Shown in pieces: positions 15,227-24,388 of a stretch of DNA of 51,734 nucleotides (position 1 is its first letter; every line of letters starts with the position of its first letter). Source of the DNA: an uncultured Clostridia bacterium (GTDB taxonomy: Bacteria > Bacillota > Clostridia > Oscillospirales > Acutalibacteraceae); NCBI GenBank assembly GCA_947585745.1, contig CANPXF010000017.1:1-51734 (forward strand), written 5' to 3'. The translations under genes were made by a program, and so were the position numbers. Below the pieces are notes generated by a model. It saw only the letters and a list, made by a program, of their open reading frames with translations, ran no database searches and was not told where the DNA came from.

Positions 15227-16480
15227 GTGTCACGGTTTGTAGTTAACGGCGGAAAAAGGCTTTGCGGCGAGGTTGAGGTTCAAGGCGCGAAAAACAGCGC
15301 TCTGCCCATACTTTCGGCAACTGTTTTGACACGTGGTGAAAATATACTTTATAACTGTCCTAAGCTTTCGGATGTTGACGCTTCTCTTAGAATACTCCGA
15401 TATTTAGGTTGTGACGCCAAGGAGCAAAACGGCGCTGTTTTAGTAAATTGCGACGGACTTTGCGAGAATGAAATACCCGATTGCTTAATGCGCGAGATGC
15501 GCAGTTCAATTGTGTTTTTGGGAGCGATACTTTCACGCACAGGTTCGGCAAAGCTCAGCTTTCCGGGCGGTTGCGAGTTAGGCCCGAGACCGATTGATTT
15601 ACATCTTAAAGCTCTCAGAAAAATGGGAGCGAAAATTTCCGAGCGCCACGGCGTCTTGCAGTGCCGTGCGGAAAACGGACTTAAAGGCGCAAAGATAAAT
15701 CTTTCTTTTCCGAGCGTAGGGGCAACCGAAAATATAATCCTTGCGGCGGTTTTAGCCGATGGAACTACAACGATAATCAACGCGGCGCGTGAGCCTGAAA
15801 TTTGCGACTTGTGCGATTTTTTAAATTCCGCGGGAGCAAAAATCTACGGAGCGGGCGAGGGCGTAATTGTTATAGACGGCGTTAATGAGTTAAACGCTGT
15901 TTCCCATAATATTATACCCGACAGAATAGTCGCGGCGACGCTTATGTCCGCGGCGGCCGTTACAAGAGGGGATATAACTCTGAGCGGAGTTATTCAAAAT
16001 CACCTAAGCTCTGTTATTCCTGTTTTCGAGGAAACAGGATGTCAGGTTAATGTTAAAGACGGTAATATGAAATTTTCAGCACCCGAAAGACTTAACCCGA
16101 TGCCTCTTGTTCGGACTATGCCTTACCCCGGCTTTCCGACCGACGCGCAGGCTCCGCTTATGGCGACAGCGTCAATTTGCGACGGTACTTCGGTGTTTGT
16201 TGAAAATATTTTTGAAAACCGTTTCAAGCACGTCGGCGAGCTTACAAGACTTGGCGCCGATATACAAGTTCAAAGCAAGGTAGCCGTAGTAAACGGCGTA
16301 AAATCGCTTTACGGAGCGTGCGTCGAAGCGCAGGATTTGCGCGGAGCGGCGGCTCTTATTACCGCGGCGCTTACCGCGGAGGGTAAAACTGAAATAAGCG
16401 GAATAGAATTTTTGGAACGCGGATATGAAAATTTCGAGGTTGTGCTGAGCTCCTTGGGGGCGGAAGTGCGCAAGGTATGA
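15227..16480 (+). CDS. murA: UDP-GlcNAc 1-carboxyvinyltransferase MurA
   Basis: Protein of 417 residues; transfers enolpyruvate from PEP to UDP-GlcNAc, the first committed peptidoglycan step. The catalytic cysteine, target of fosfomycin, is Cys116 in FPGGCELGPRPIDLHL. The substrate-binding QGAKNSALPILSA lies near the N-terminus and TMPYPGFPTDAQAP in the second half. I chose the GTG at 15227, which has AAGGGG about 8 nt upstream; another GTG at 15218 overlaps that site. Placing murA between murG and ftsQ is common in Clostridia. Confidence 0.95.
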   Translation: MSRFVVNGGKRLCGEVEVQGAKNSALPILSATVLTRGENILYNCPKLSDVDASLRILRYLGCDAKEQNGAVLVNCDGLCENEIPDCLMREMRSSIVFLGAILSRTGSAKLSFPGGCELGPRPIDLHLKALRKMGAKISERHGVLQCRAENGLKGAKINLSFPSVGATENIILAAVLADGTTTIINAAREPEICDLCDFLNSAGAKIYGAGEGVIVIDGVNELNAVSHNIIPDRIVAATLMSAAAVTRGDITLSGVIQNHLSSVIPVFEETGCQVNVKDGNMKFSAPERLNPMPLVRTMPYPGFPTDAQAPLMATASICDGTSVFVENIFENRFKHVGELTRLGADIQVQSKVAVVNGVKSLYGACVEAQDLRGAAALITAALTAEGKTEISGIEFLERGYENFEVVLSSLGAEVRKV

Positions 16481-16505
16481 TAAAAAGCAGGAAAGGGGTG
16501 AGATT

Positions 16506-17933
16506 ATGGACGATAAAAGGCCCAAACGCAGGCGTGAGTTAAGCCCTAAGGAGAGAAAGGCGCTTGAAAGACAGCGCAGAAAACAGGAAGAAATTGAAAA
16601 GAGAACACAGCGCAGGGACGCAAAATATCGGGAAGAGGCGAGAAAAAAAGCCCGCAGAAACGGCGAGCCCCATATTGTTGTTGAAATTCCGCCTAATACT
16701 GAAAAAAGCCGATACAACCGCGCCGAGGATTTCAGCAGTAGGTCTGACCGCGGACAGTATAGACGTGAAACAGAAACGCGACGCTCTGTAAACGGTAACA
16801 GGGCCTCCAAAAACAGTCAAGGAAAGACCTATGAGGGCTATGCGGGGAGAAAACGCGGGAGCAGAACAATTCCCGACATAATCGAGAGAGAAACCGACAA
16901 ACGTGTTCGTAATCTTGAGGCGTCTGACCATAAAGACGGATTTTACGCCGACGAGGTTGAGGTTAGAAAGGCGCAGGCGAGAAAACAGCTTGACAGGCGC
17001 AGAAAGAAAATGCCCAAGCCAATCTCTCCGAAAAAACGCAGGATAAAAAGAATTTCAGCCTACGTTTCCATAATCGCGGTGGTAGTAATTATCGGAATTG
17101 TACTTTCTCTGACCGTGCTTTTTAAGACCGAGAAAATTTATGTCAAGGGCAACGAATATTATGCGGACGATACTATAATCCGCCTGTCGGGAGTAAGCGA
17201 GGGACAAAATATCTTTATGGCGTCAATGTTTGGAAATTCCGACGCCGTAAGCGATAATCTTCCTTATGTGAAATCAGCGAAAATCAAGTTTCAAATTCCG
17301 AACACCCTTGTTATAGATGTAGAGAATGAAACTGCCGTGTATTCTATAAGAACAGACGGAATTTATTACAAGGTCAGCGGTGACAACAGAATACTCGAAC
17401 AGGTTTCCTCAAAACCTAAAAAGCTCGCGTCGATAATCGCTCCGAGTTTGAAATCAACTGAAATCGGAGATAAGGTGGAGTTTAGCGACAAGGTGTACAC
17501 AAAAGCGCTTGAAGAAATAAACCGCTGTATTAAGAAAAATAAATATAATAAAATTAATGAAATAAATATAAGGGAAATTTCCAAAATTTCCGTTACATAT
17601 GATAAACGCATAAAAATAAAAATCGGAATCCCCGAGTCTGTTGATTATAAGCTCAGAACCGCTTTTGCGATTATTAACGAAAAGCTTGACCCGAATCATA
17701 CTGAAAAAATTAAGGGAGTTTTAAACGTTTCTAATTGTGACAAAACAAAAAAATCCTATTTTAAAGAAGGCGGTATAAAGGATAAGGATGATGAAATTAC
17801 CTCTCCGACATCTTCCGCTACGGAGGAAACTACCGTGCGGACAACCTTTGTCGCCCCGTCAGACAGCGAAAATTCGGAGGACGACGATGAGGATAACATT
17901 GACAATGAGGGGTATACGGAGCCTGATGAGTAA
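16506..17933 (+). CDS. ftsQ: Cell division protein FtsQ/DivIB
   Basis: Protein of 475 residues, bitopic. A very long, highly charged, arginine-rich cytoplasmic region (about 1-180) precedes one membrane helix (about 183-206). A POTRA domain follows (FKTEKIYVKGNEYYADDTIIRLSGVSEGQNIF), then the FtsQ beta domain (NTLVIDVENETAVYSI), and a Thr/Ser-rich acidic tail ends the protein. It should bridge FtsL/DivIC to the septal synthase. The cytoplasmic part is several times longer than in E. coli FtsQ. It starts 26 nt after murA, so co-transcription is likely. Confidence 0.9.
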   Translation: MDDKRPKRRRELSPKERKALERQRRKQEEIEKRTQRRDAKYREEARKKARRNGEPHIVVEIPPNTEKSRYNRAEDFSSRSDRGQYRRETETRRSVNGNRASKNSQGKTYEGYAGRKRGSRTIPDIIERETDKRVRNLEASDHKDGFYADEVEVRKAQARKQLDRRRKKMPKPISPKKRRIKRISAYVSIIAVVVIIGIVLSLTVLFKTEKIYVKGNEYYADDTIIRLSGVSEGQNIFMASMFGNSDAVSDNLPYVKSAKIKFQIPNTLVIDVENETAVYSIRTDGIYYKVSGDNRILEQVSSKPKKLASIIAPSLKSTEIGDKVEFSDKVYTKALEEINRCIKKNKYNKINEINIREISKISVTYDKRIKIKIGIPESVDYKLRTAFAIINEKLDPNHTEKIKGVLNVSNCDKTKKSYFKEGGIKDKDDEITSPTSSATEETTVRTTFVAPSDSENSEDDDEDNIDNEGYTEPDE

Positions 17934-18105
17934 CAAAAATGCCATAAAATGGCTTAATTTATGATGTTTTTTTGGATTTTAGTTAAAATTTCTTAATTTA
18001 TATTTACTTTTTAGAAAAAATGTGGTAACGTAATAAGGTATTAATTTGTATAAAAATCTTATATTATAAAGTTTTTGGATGTAAATTGTTAAGGAGGAAG
18101 TAAAA

Positions 18106-19197
18106 ATGGCTTTTGCTTTAGAGATGGAAAGTGAGTATATGCCTGTTATTAAGGTAATCGGAGTCGGCGGAGGCGGCGGAAACGCTATTAACCGAATGGT
18201 TACTATGGAGGTTAAGAACGTAGAATTTATCGCGGTTAACACAGACGACCACGTTTTAAGATTGTCAAAGGCTTCCCAGACAGTTCAGATAGGTGAGAAG
18301 CTCACAAAGGGCAAGGGCGCAGGCTCAATGCCCGAAATCGGTCAAAAGGCCGCTGAAGAGAGCAAGGAAGAAATTGCGGCTCTCTTAAAGGATACGGATA
18401 TGGTATTCGTAACCGCCGGAATGGGCGGCGGTACAGGAACAGGCGCGGCTCCCGTAGTTGCTAAAATCGCGAAGGATATGGGAATACTTACGGCGGCTGT
18501 TGTAACAAAGCCTTTTGCGTTTGAGGGCAAAAGAAGAATGGCTCAGGCTGAACAGGGTATTCAGGAGCTTGCGGCTTGTGTGGATTCTCTTATCATAGTT
18601 CCCAACGAAAGATTAAAATATGTTTCGGATTCCCCGATTACACTCCAAAACGCTTTTGCGATTGCCGATGATGTTCTCCGTCAGGGTGTTCAGAGTATTT
18701 CCGACCTTATTCTTGTTCCGGGAATGGTTAACCTTGACTTTGCTGATGTCACTTCGGTTATGAAGGACGCGGGCTACGCTCATATGGGTATGGGCTTTGC
18801 TACAGGCAAGGACAAGGCTATCGAGGCGGCGGATTCCGCTATTTCAAGCCCGTTGCTTGAAACCTCTATTGACGGGGCAAAGGGCGTAATTATCAATATT
18901 ACAGCGTCACCCGATATAAGTCTTGACGATATTGACGCGGCGTCTACAATGATTAAAGACAAGGTGTCCGAGGACGCGAATATTATCTGGGGCGCCGTTA
19001 TTGACGAGAATATGGAGGACGCAATCAGCGTAACAGTAATTGCTACAGGCTTTAACGCTGACGGCAAGGCGGCTGTTACGGCTTCTCCCGCTGACGATAA
19101 CATAATCGTAGAAAACGATGAAACAAAGGATAAGGACAGCACCGAGGATGACGATGACGATACATTCTACGATATTATGTCAATCTTTAATAAATAA
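18106..19197 (+). CDS. ftsZ: Cell division GTPase FtsZ
   Basis: Tubulin homologue of 363 residues that forms the Z ring. GTP-binding motifs: [12 protein letters not shown] near the N-terminus and the tubulin signature [15 protein letters not shown]; the T7 loop [15 protein letters not shown] activates GTP hydrolysis. The C-terminus is an acidic linker ending [15 protein letters not shown], a short partner-binding peptide. Strong AAGGAGG site. No ftsA precedes it, so another membrane anchor (SepF or a distant FtsA) must be used. A strong terminator ends the cluster. Confidence 0.98.
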   Translation: MAFALEMESEYMPVIKVIGVGGGGGNAINRMVTMEVKNVEFIAVNTDDHVLRLSKASQTVQIGEKLTKGKGAGSMPEIGQKAAEESKEEIAALLKDTDMVFVTAGMGGGTGTGAAPVVAKIAKDMGILTAAVVTKPFAFEGKRRMAQAEQGIQELAACVDSLIIVPNERLKYVSDSPITLQNAFAIADDVLRQGVQSISDLILVPGMVNLDFADVTSVMKDAGYAHMGMGFATGKDKAIEAADSAISSPLLETSIDGAKGVIINITASPDISLDDIDAASTMIKDKVSEDANIIWGAVIDENMEDAISVTVIATGFNADGKAAVTASPADDNIIVENDETKDKDSTEDDDDDTFYDIMSIFNK

Positions 19198-19222
19198 AAA
19201 CTGTTAACTTAAATACATAAGA

Positions 19223-19258
19223 GGCTCTAAACTCGAAAGAGTTTAGAGCCGTTTTTTT
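19223..19258 (+). terminator. ftsZ terminator
   Basis: Perfect 12-bp stem GGCTCTAAACTC/GAGTTTAGAGCC with a GAAA tetraloop and seven T. It may also stop the convergent XRE gene. Confidence 0.96.
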
Positions 19259-19266
19259 AAAAAGAT

Positions 19267-19599
19267 TTAATTTTTCTTGGATTTCCACTTTTTAAGAATA
19301 ATTAAAATTGTCGAAATATCATTAATTTCGTCCTGCGAAAGGGAATTTAAAAAAAGATTAAGAGCGTTTTCGTTGCTAAATTTTAATTCATCAAAATTAA
19401 AAAATTCCTGAATTGATAAATTTAACGCTTTAATAATTTTTTCAAGTGTGTCAATTGTAGGACTTTGAACACCACGTTCAATATGCCCTATTTGCGCGGG
19501 ATGCATATTAGCCTCAAAAGCCAATTGCTCTTGAGTATATCCTTTTTCTTTCCTTAAAACTTTTATTCTCATTCCGACTTTGCTTGTAAGTTCATTCAT
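19267..19599 (-). CDS. XRE-family helix-turn-helix regulator
   Basis: Protein of about 110 residues. An N-terminal HTH_3 domain (about 8-62) reads IKVLRKEKGYTQEQLAFEANMHPAQIGHIERGVQSPTIDTLEKIIKALN, a textbook Cro/CI fold. The C-terminal helix-rich tail (SLSQDEINDISTILIILKKWKSK) probably mediates dimerisation. The ATG at 19599 has GGTGA at proper spacing; an upstream ATG at 19623 lacks one. Convergent with ftsZ and divergent from the glycosyltransferase gene. Target unknown; itself or the divergent gene are the simplest guesses. Confidence 0.85.
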   Translation of the reverse strand: MNELTSKVGMRIKVLRKEKGYTQEQLAFEANMHPAQIGHIERGVQSPTIDTLEKIIKALNLSIQEFFNFDELKFSNENALNLFLNSLSQDEINDISTILIILKKWKSKKN

Positions 19600-19825
19600 A
19601 GACATCACCCTATTAACAAGCATAGTTGTTTGTAAACTTTTTATCCAATATTAAAAAATATTATTTTTGTAAAATTAGTGATTTATAATATTGGAAGAGT
19701 AAAAAAGTATTTATTATAATAAATTTTACGGTGAAATAATCTGTTCTATTTTGAACATATTAATTTAAAGATTTAATTTGCAGTTTCATATTAAAATTAA
19801 GTCTTTGGTATGGGAGTTTATTATA

Positions 19826-21454
19826 ATGGAAAAAATTAAATCGCTTGCGGGGAAGTATTCGGTATTGATATTAGTTTTGGTAATATTATTTCAAGTATGT
19901 ACGCTTGTGTATATGGGATTTGTAAAAACAGGGTATCATATTGATGAAATATACAGTTATATATTGTCTAACAGTTATGATACCGACCGTATTTCAAATT
20001 CAGACGAGGTTAATAATAAATGGACAAGCGGAGAAAAATTCAGAGATTTTGTTTCCGTTCAGGAAGGTGAGAGGTTTGCTTACGATAAGACTTACTACAA
20101 TAACACAAAGGACGCGCACCCGCCGTTTTATTATTTTTTATTACATACCGTTTCGTCATTTTTTGTCAATAAATTCAGTAAATGGTTCGGACTTGGAATA
20201 AACATATTCCTTTTTATTCTTAATCAGATTTTTTTGTATATCCTGTCGTCAAAGGTTTTAAGAAGCTCATTATGGGGATTAATCCCTGTCGTAAGCTACG
20301 GGGGAATGATGTTGTGCTTCGACACGGTGTTGTTTATTCGTATGTATATGCTTATAACGCTGTTAACGGTATTGCTGATTTTTGTGCATTGTAAAATGCT
20401 TGACGGTTCTTTAAAATTTCCGTATTTATGGTGCTTTCTTTTAACGTTTATCGGTACGTTTACGCATTACTACTTTGCGGTTGTTGCGTTCTACGTTGCG
20501 GTATCATATTTAATATATCTTTTATCAAAGAAAAAAGTAAAATCAATTTTAGCTTACGGAGCGTCTATGCTCTCGGCTGTATTATGCGTATTAATAGTTT
20601 ATCCCGCGTCAATCACGCAGATAACAGGCTCCAACACTAATAACATAGGAAATGAAGTGAGCGGTAATATATTTAATTTTCAAGCGCTTCCGTTTCGTTT
20701 GTTTACAGTAGTTAAGGAAATTATTAAGAGCTTTATACCTTACAATAAGAAAATATTAATATTTATGTTAGTTTCAGTCGTATTGGTTTTGCTGTCCGCG
20801 TTTTTGTTTAGAAAAAGGGATAAGACAGTCTGCAAAATAAATAAGTCCGAGATAAAACAGTTGCTGGTTTTGTGTTTGATTATAATTTTTTCCGTAGTTA
20901 CTGTATTCCATTTTTCAGGAAAATATTCTTATTTGCGATACATATATAATTTAGTTCCGATAGGGGTATTGGCTGTTGTCTGGATTCTTAAAGCTGTCCT
21001 TAATTTTGTACCGTTTAATAAAAATATAATTGCAATAGGAGTTGCTTTCCTGTTTTTTGTATATTCGGCTGAAATAGTGTTGGATAACAGAAGTTCGTTC
21101 CTTTTTAAAGAAATGAAAAATCAGAATGATGAAGTTATAGAATTATGCGAAAATCGACCTCTTATTGTAATTAATAATGAAACTAATTATTTTCTTACAA
21201 ACAAATTTTTATTGCTATCCGCCTGTGATAATATATACATATCCGATACGTCAAAAATTGACGCGGACAAAATTTTGAAAGGAAAAGTAACCGATAACGG
21301 AGCGGTATTTCTTATTTTGACAGACAAAAAATGGTCAAAGGGATATGACGGGGATAAAGTGATGAAAAGAATAGTTAAAAACAGCAGTATTTTTTCTAAA
21401 TATAAAAACGCGGATATCACCATAAGCTTGTCGCAGGTATATTTAGCGAATTAG
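19826..21454 (+). CDS. GT-C family membrane glycosyltransferase (GT39-like)
   Basis: Polytopic protein of about 542 residues with some ten or more membrane helices. Two features point to a GT-C polyprenyl-phosphate-dependent glycosyltransferase of the PMT/ArnT type: the acidic pair in the first extracellular loop (TGYHIDEIYSYILSNS) and the downstream KDAHPPFYYFLLH motif. It would transfer a sugar from a lipid-linked donor to an outer-surface acceptor, possibly protein or teichoic acid. The start at 19826 has GGGAG about 10 nt upstream. It stands alone, without sugar-donor genes nearby. Confidence 0.78.
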   Translation: MEKIKSLAGKYSVLILVLVILFQVCTLVYMGFVKTGYHIDEIYSYILSNSYDTDRISNSDEVNNKWTSGEKFRDFVSVQEGERFAYDKTYYNNTKDAHPPFYYFLLHTVSSFFVNKFSKWFGLGINIFLFILNQIFLYILSSKVLRSSLWGLIPVVSYGGMMLCFDTVLFIRMYMLITLLTVLLIFVHCKMLDGSLKFPYLWCFLLTFIGTFTHYYFAVVAFYVAVSYLIYLLSKKKVKSILAYGASMLSAVLCVLIVYPASITQITGSNTNNIGNEVSGNIFNFQALPFRLFTVVKEIIKSFIPYNKKILIFMLVSVVLVLLSAFLFRKRDKTVCKINKSEIKQLLVLCLIIIFSVVTVFHFSGKYSYLRYIYNLVPIGVLAVVWILKAVLNFVPFNKNIIAIGVAFLFFVYSAEIVLDNRSSFLFKEMKNQNDEVIELCENRPLIVINNETNYFLTNKFLLLSACDNIYISDTSKIDADKILKGKVTDNGAVFLILTDKKWSKGYDGDKVMKRIVKNSSIFSKYKNADITISLSQVYLAN

Positions 21455-21491
21455 ATTACTTAAAAATTACTTAATTAAATCTGCGGTTAAA

Positions 21492-21536
21492 AATCGGGGA
21501 TAAGGCTTAAAAAACGTTTAAGTCTTATCCCCGATT
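21492..21536 (-). terminator. Shared terminator of glycosyltransferase and spoVT
   Basis: A stem of about 18 bp (ATCGGGGATAAG...CTTATCCCCGAT, extended by CTTAAA/TTTAAG). The T-run is better on the minus strand, favouring spoVT. Confidence 0.88.
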
Positions 21537-21549
21537 AAATGTTATAAAA

Positions 21550-22092
21550 TTATTCTTCCATCTGTTTGCCGAGAAATTCAGCCGCGCTTTGGGCGAGCTT
21601 GAGCTCGGTGTCGGAAGGTGTTTTATTGCTGTCGCTTTTAAGCATAACTACAGCGCCCGTAATATCTCCTGCCGCAATAATCGGATAAATAACAGCGGCG
21701 CGGTGCTCTAAACCCTCAACGGGCTGAACCTCCGAAATATCATTTGGAGAAGCCTGATAGCTTTTTCTGTTTTCCATATAGTTTTCAAGAACGCTTGTAA
21801 TTCTGCGTTCAAGAAATTCGCGCTTTGAAACGCCTGCCGCCGCAATAACGTGGTCCCTGTCGCAAATAATGGTCGGCAGACTGCTGATCCTTGACAGTAC
21901 GTCGGCATATTGCGTGGCAAAAGTTGACATCTCGCCTACAGGCGAGTATTTTTTAAAAATAACTTCACCATCTGTCGCCGTATAAATTTCCAGCGGGTCG
22001 CCCTCGCGAATACGAAGTGTACGGCGGATTTCTTTAGGAATGACAACTCTTCCGAGGTCGTCAATCCTTCTGACAATTCCTGTTGCTTTCAT
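21550..22092 (-). CDS. spoVT: Stage V sporulation regulator SpoVT
   Basis: Protein of 180 residues. The N-terminal AbrB-type swapped-hairpin DNA-binding domain (1-52) reads MKATGIVRRIDDLGRVVIPKEIRRTLRIREGDPLEIYT, nearly identical to known SpoVT. The C-terminal GAF-like domain (about 56-178) contains LPTIICDRDHVIAAAGVSKREFLERRIT. SpoVT modulates forespore genes late in sporulation, so this organism probably has a sporulation programme. It is monocistronic, between its own leader and a shared terminator. I could not identify a sigma-G promoter with confidence. Confidence 0.93.
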   Translation of the reverse strand: MKATGIVRRIDDLGRVVIPKEIRRTLRIREGDPLEIYTATDGEVIFKKYSPVGEMSTFATQYADVLSRISSLPTIICDRDHVIAAAGVSKREFLERRITSVLENYMENRKSYQASPNDISEVQPVEGLEHRAAVIYPIIAAGDITGAVVMLKSDSNKTPSDTELKLAQSAAEFLGKQMEE

Positions 22093-22230
22093 ATCTAAAA
22101 TCTCCCTTATTTATATAAATATGCTAATAATCCTCGCTTACTTATCTTGTGCAAATAAGGATATATAATGCAAAATATATTTTGGAAGATTTTGTGTAAA
22201 AAGGAAATTTAATATAAAAATATACAAAAT

Positions 22231-22264
22231 AAACTCCCGATTGATTTATTATAATCGGGAGTTT
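22231..22264 (-). terminator. Terminator after the PadR gene
   Basis: Perfect 12-bp stem AAACTCCCGATT/AATCGGGAGTTT with a 10-nt loop; the minus strand continues with ATTTTG. Confidence 0.85.
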
Positions 22265-22275
22265 ATTTGTTTGTG

Positions 22276-22617
22276 TTAATTATTGTTGTTGATAGCATCC
22301 AAGATGTTTCCTATTCCCTTAATATGATTGAAGTACACTTCCCTAAGTTCTTGAAGATATGTAAGTCCTTTCGGTTCGATATGATAGTAAACGCGTGTGC
22401 GTTTTCTGCCTACACGCTTTGAATATTCGGTAATCATATTATCAGACTCAAGCTTATAAGTAGCCGTATAAACCGTGTTTTGTGATATATCCAGACAATT
22501 GTCCGAAAAATCGCGCAATGATTTTACAATCTCGTAGACATACATATCCTTTTTCTCAAGAAGGGATAAAATTAGAAATTCTGTTGTGCCATTCATAAAA
22601 TAGTTTTTATTCGCCAT
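22276..22617 (-). CDS. PadR-family transcriptional regulator
   Basis: Protein of 113 residues. The winged-helix PadR signature is clear: GTTEFLILSLLEKKDMYVYEIVKSL, then SQNTVYTATYKLESDNMITEYSKRVGRKRTRVYYHIEPKGLTYL, covering nearly the whole protein, with a short C-terminal dimerisation helix. PadR proteins are usually repressors of adjacent membrane or stress genes. It lies downstream of two genes for a secreted protein and a HAAS-like membrane protein on the same strand. A separate promoter-like TTGATT-18-TATAAT precedes it, so it may be expressed independently and repress the pair. Confidence 0.9.
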   Translation of the reverse strand: MANKNYFMNGTTEFLILSLLEKKDMYVYEIVKSLRDFSDNCLDISQNTVYTATYKLESDNMITEYSKRVGRKRTRVYYHIEPKGLTYLQELREVYFNHIKGIGNILDAINNNN

Positions 22618-22700
22618 AGTAACCTCTCAAATATAACTACTATTATTATACGACATAATGCAACTAAAAATCAATAGTAAATAAGAGGAAATTTTTAAAA

Positions 22701-23192
22701 TTATGATATTACTCCTGTTTTACTGCATTTAATTGTTACGGATGCGGAATATTCTTTGTTTCCGTATGACGTTTTATGGACTGCCACAGCCTTTGCGGTG
22801 GCGGTATTTCCGCTTTTGCTTGACGAGGCGCTTTTTATAGACCACGATGTACCCAATGCCGCCGCCTTATGAGCCGCGCTTGTGCATTTTGATGACGTGC
22901 CGTTATAGGTAAATGTGCCTTGAACCTTAATATACCACATTACATTACCTGCGCTGTTATAATAATTCTTTGTTTTAGTCTTGGTAACCGTTGTAGCGTT
23001 CGGAGTGTTTACATCAGGTTCAGGCAGGCTGTTGTCGATGGTGGTAACGATATAGTCGCCGTTTTCAAGATACTCAACGTCGATAACCGTTTCATTAGCC
23101 GAAGCATTATATTTTTCTACTGCGTTTGCGGGAAAAATTATCAGTGAACATAAAATTGTTAAAATTAAAATTGATGTAAATATTTTTTTCAT
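22701..23192 (-). CDS. Small secreted protein of unknown function
   Basis: Protein of 163 residues. The first 24 residues are a clear Sec signal (MKKIFTSILILTILCSLIIFPANA). The mature part has a Thr-rich segment, then a compact domain with YYNSAGNVMWYIKVQGTFTYNGTSSKCTSAAHKAAALGTSW and a final SASVTIKCSKTG, giving two cysteines that could form a disulfide. It has no cell-wall anchor. I recall similar domains next to HAAS/DUF6120-like genes in gut Clostridia, but I do not know a function. Its start is 12 nt after the upstream gene, so the two are co-transcribed. Confidence 0.78.
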   Translation of the reverse strand: MKKIFTSILILTILCSLIIFPANAVEKYNASANETVIDVEYLENGDYIVTTIDNSLPEPDVNTPNATTVTKTKTKNYYNSAGNVMWYIKVQGTFTYNGTSSKCTSAAHKAAALGTSWSIKSASSSKSGNTATAKAVAVHKTSYGNKEYSASVTIKCSKTGVIS

Positions 23193-23204
23193 AGAATCTT
23201 CTCC

Positions 23205-23672
23205 TTACTCTATAATTTCTTTTTCTGAAACCGCGTCTTCGTCCTCAATGAAATTATCGCTTTTAATAACGTCTTTTTCATTCTTATCAGTTTGACTGCT
23301 GTTCGTTATTTCTTTAGACATAACTACTTCTTCTCTTAAAATCATATCATTATTTAATTTCCAATATGTGCAGAAGACCGAAAGAGCAATAAAACATATG
23401 ATTACTAAAGAAATTATAAGTATTTTAATATATTTCGTGAATTTAATTTTCTTAATTATTTCTTGTGTATCAATGGCTGAATAGTAGCTATTTGCAATTT
23501 CATACGGCGGGCCGTACTCTTTAAAAAGCTCGTCCTTATCAGTAATATTTTTTTCATCACAAAATTCATCTATGTTTTCGGCGACCTTCTGCAAATACTT
23601 TTTCTCATTCTTTCTGATAATAGGAAAGAATTTTTTAGAGTCCGATAAATAATCCTTACATACTTTGTTCAT
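23205..23672 (-). CDS. HAAS/DUF6120-like single-pass membrane protein
   Basis: Protein of 155 residues. The N-terminal helical region (about 1-80; YLSDSKKFFPIIRKNEKKYLQKVAENIDEFCDEKNITDKDELFKEYGPPYEIANSYY) resembles HAAS-type alpha-helical domains that are often partnered with PadR regulators. One membrane helix follows (about 88-110; IKILIISLVIICFIALSVFCTYW), then an acidic extracellular tail. First gene of the minus-strand pair, with a GGGGGG ribosome site. Probable partner of the secreted protein; its biochemical role is unknown. Confidence 0.75.
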   Translation of the reverse strand: MNKVCKDYLSDSKKFFPIIRKNEKKYLQKVAENIDEFCDEKNITDKDELFKEYGPPYEIANSYYSAIDTQEIIKKIKFTKYIKILIISLVIICFIALSVFCTYWKLNNDMILREEVVMSKEITNSSQTDKNEKDVIKSDNFIEDEDAVSEKEIIE

Positions 23673-23709
23673 AATTTATCCCCCCTTTTTATTAATATTT
23701 TATAAAATT

Positions 23710-23739
23710 ATTATAATTTCATAGAGATTATATAGTCAA
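23710..23739 (-). promoter_or_regulatory. Promoter of the HAAS-like/secreted protein pair
   Basis: Minus strand -35 TTGACT, 18-nt spacer, -10 TATAAT. It lies back to back with the promoter of the XRE gene at 23856. Confidence 0.72.
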
Positions 23740-23762
23740 TATTCTATTTAGAAAAATATTAA

Positions 23763-23820
23763 TTGACAAAATTAAACATTATAATTATAATTAATACAAA
23801 TATATTTGAAACAAATATAT
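23763..23820 (+). promoter_or_regulatory. Promoter and direct-repeat operator of XRE gene
   Basis: -35 TTGACA, 17-nt spacer, -10 TATAAT (23763-23791), followed by two ACAAATATAT direct repeats at 23797 and 23811, 14 bp apart and just after the expected start. They may be an autoregulatory operator. Confidence 0.68.
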
Positions 23821-23855
23821 CTAAAACAAAAAATTGTCAAAAGAGAGTTATAAAA

Positions 23856-24227
23856 ATGGACATTACCTTTGGAAAAATGTTATATAAAAAAAGAAAAGAA
23901 AAGGAATTATCGGCGCTCGACTTGGCGAGGCTGTTAGGAAAATCCAAAAGCTATATATCACAGATTGAATGTGGATACAGAACTGCCCCGAGCGAAAATG
24001 TTTTAAAGGATATGGCGGATACGTTAGAATTGAAAGGGAACGAGAGGGATGATTTTTTTGACCTCGCGGCGCTTTCCAGAGGAACAATCGCGAGTGATTT
24101 GGCAGATTACATAAACTCAACACCTAACGCGAGGGAAGCTATAAGACTTGCTAAAAGGAATAAGATTAGAGGAAATCAATGGTCGGATTTTGAAAAAACA
24201 ATTACAAAAAATAAAAAGAAAAAGTGA
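23856..24227 (+). CDS. XRE-family helix-turn-helix regulator
   Basis: Protein of 123 residues. An N-terminal HTH (about 4-62) reads FGKMLYKKRKEKELSALDLARLLGKSKSYISQIECGYRTAPSENVLKDMADTL. It is followed by a helical segment (DDFFDLAALSRGTIASDLADYINSTPNAREAIRLAKRN) typical of short regulators beside mobile or stress modules, and a lysine-rich tail. The frame is open from 23763, but that codon is in the promoter; the ATG at 23856 follows AGAGAG. Divergent from the HAAS-like pair, which it might control. Confidence 0.85.
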   Translation: MDITFGKMLYKKRKEKELSALDLARLLGKSKSYISQIECGYRTAPSENVLKDMADTLELKGNERDDFFDLAALSRGTIASDLADYINSTPNAREAIRLAKRNKIRGNQWSDFEKTITKNKKKK

Positions 24228-24251
24228 GCGCGGAATAAAATTTACCGCGCT
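24227..24251 (+). terminator. XRE gene terminator
   Basis: AGCGCGG/CCGCGCT hairpin with an 11-nt loop, beginning at the last base of the stop codon, then TTACTT; modest U-tract. Confidence 0.7.
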
Positions 24252-24286
24252 TTACTTATAAAAAACCAAAACTAAATTTGTGTTTG

Positions 24287-24315
24287 TTGACATATATTTC
24301 CGATTGTAGTATTAT
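24287..24315 (+). promoter_or_regulatory. nadE promoter
   Basis: -35 TTGACA, 17-nt spacer, -10 TATTAT. Confidence 0.85.
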
Positions 24316-24388
24316 ATAAAACAATTATTTTGCTGTTTAATTGTTAATAATAAATGAATGGATGAGAAAATTTTTCGGAGGTAAGTTT

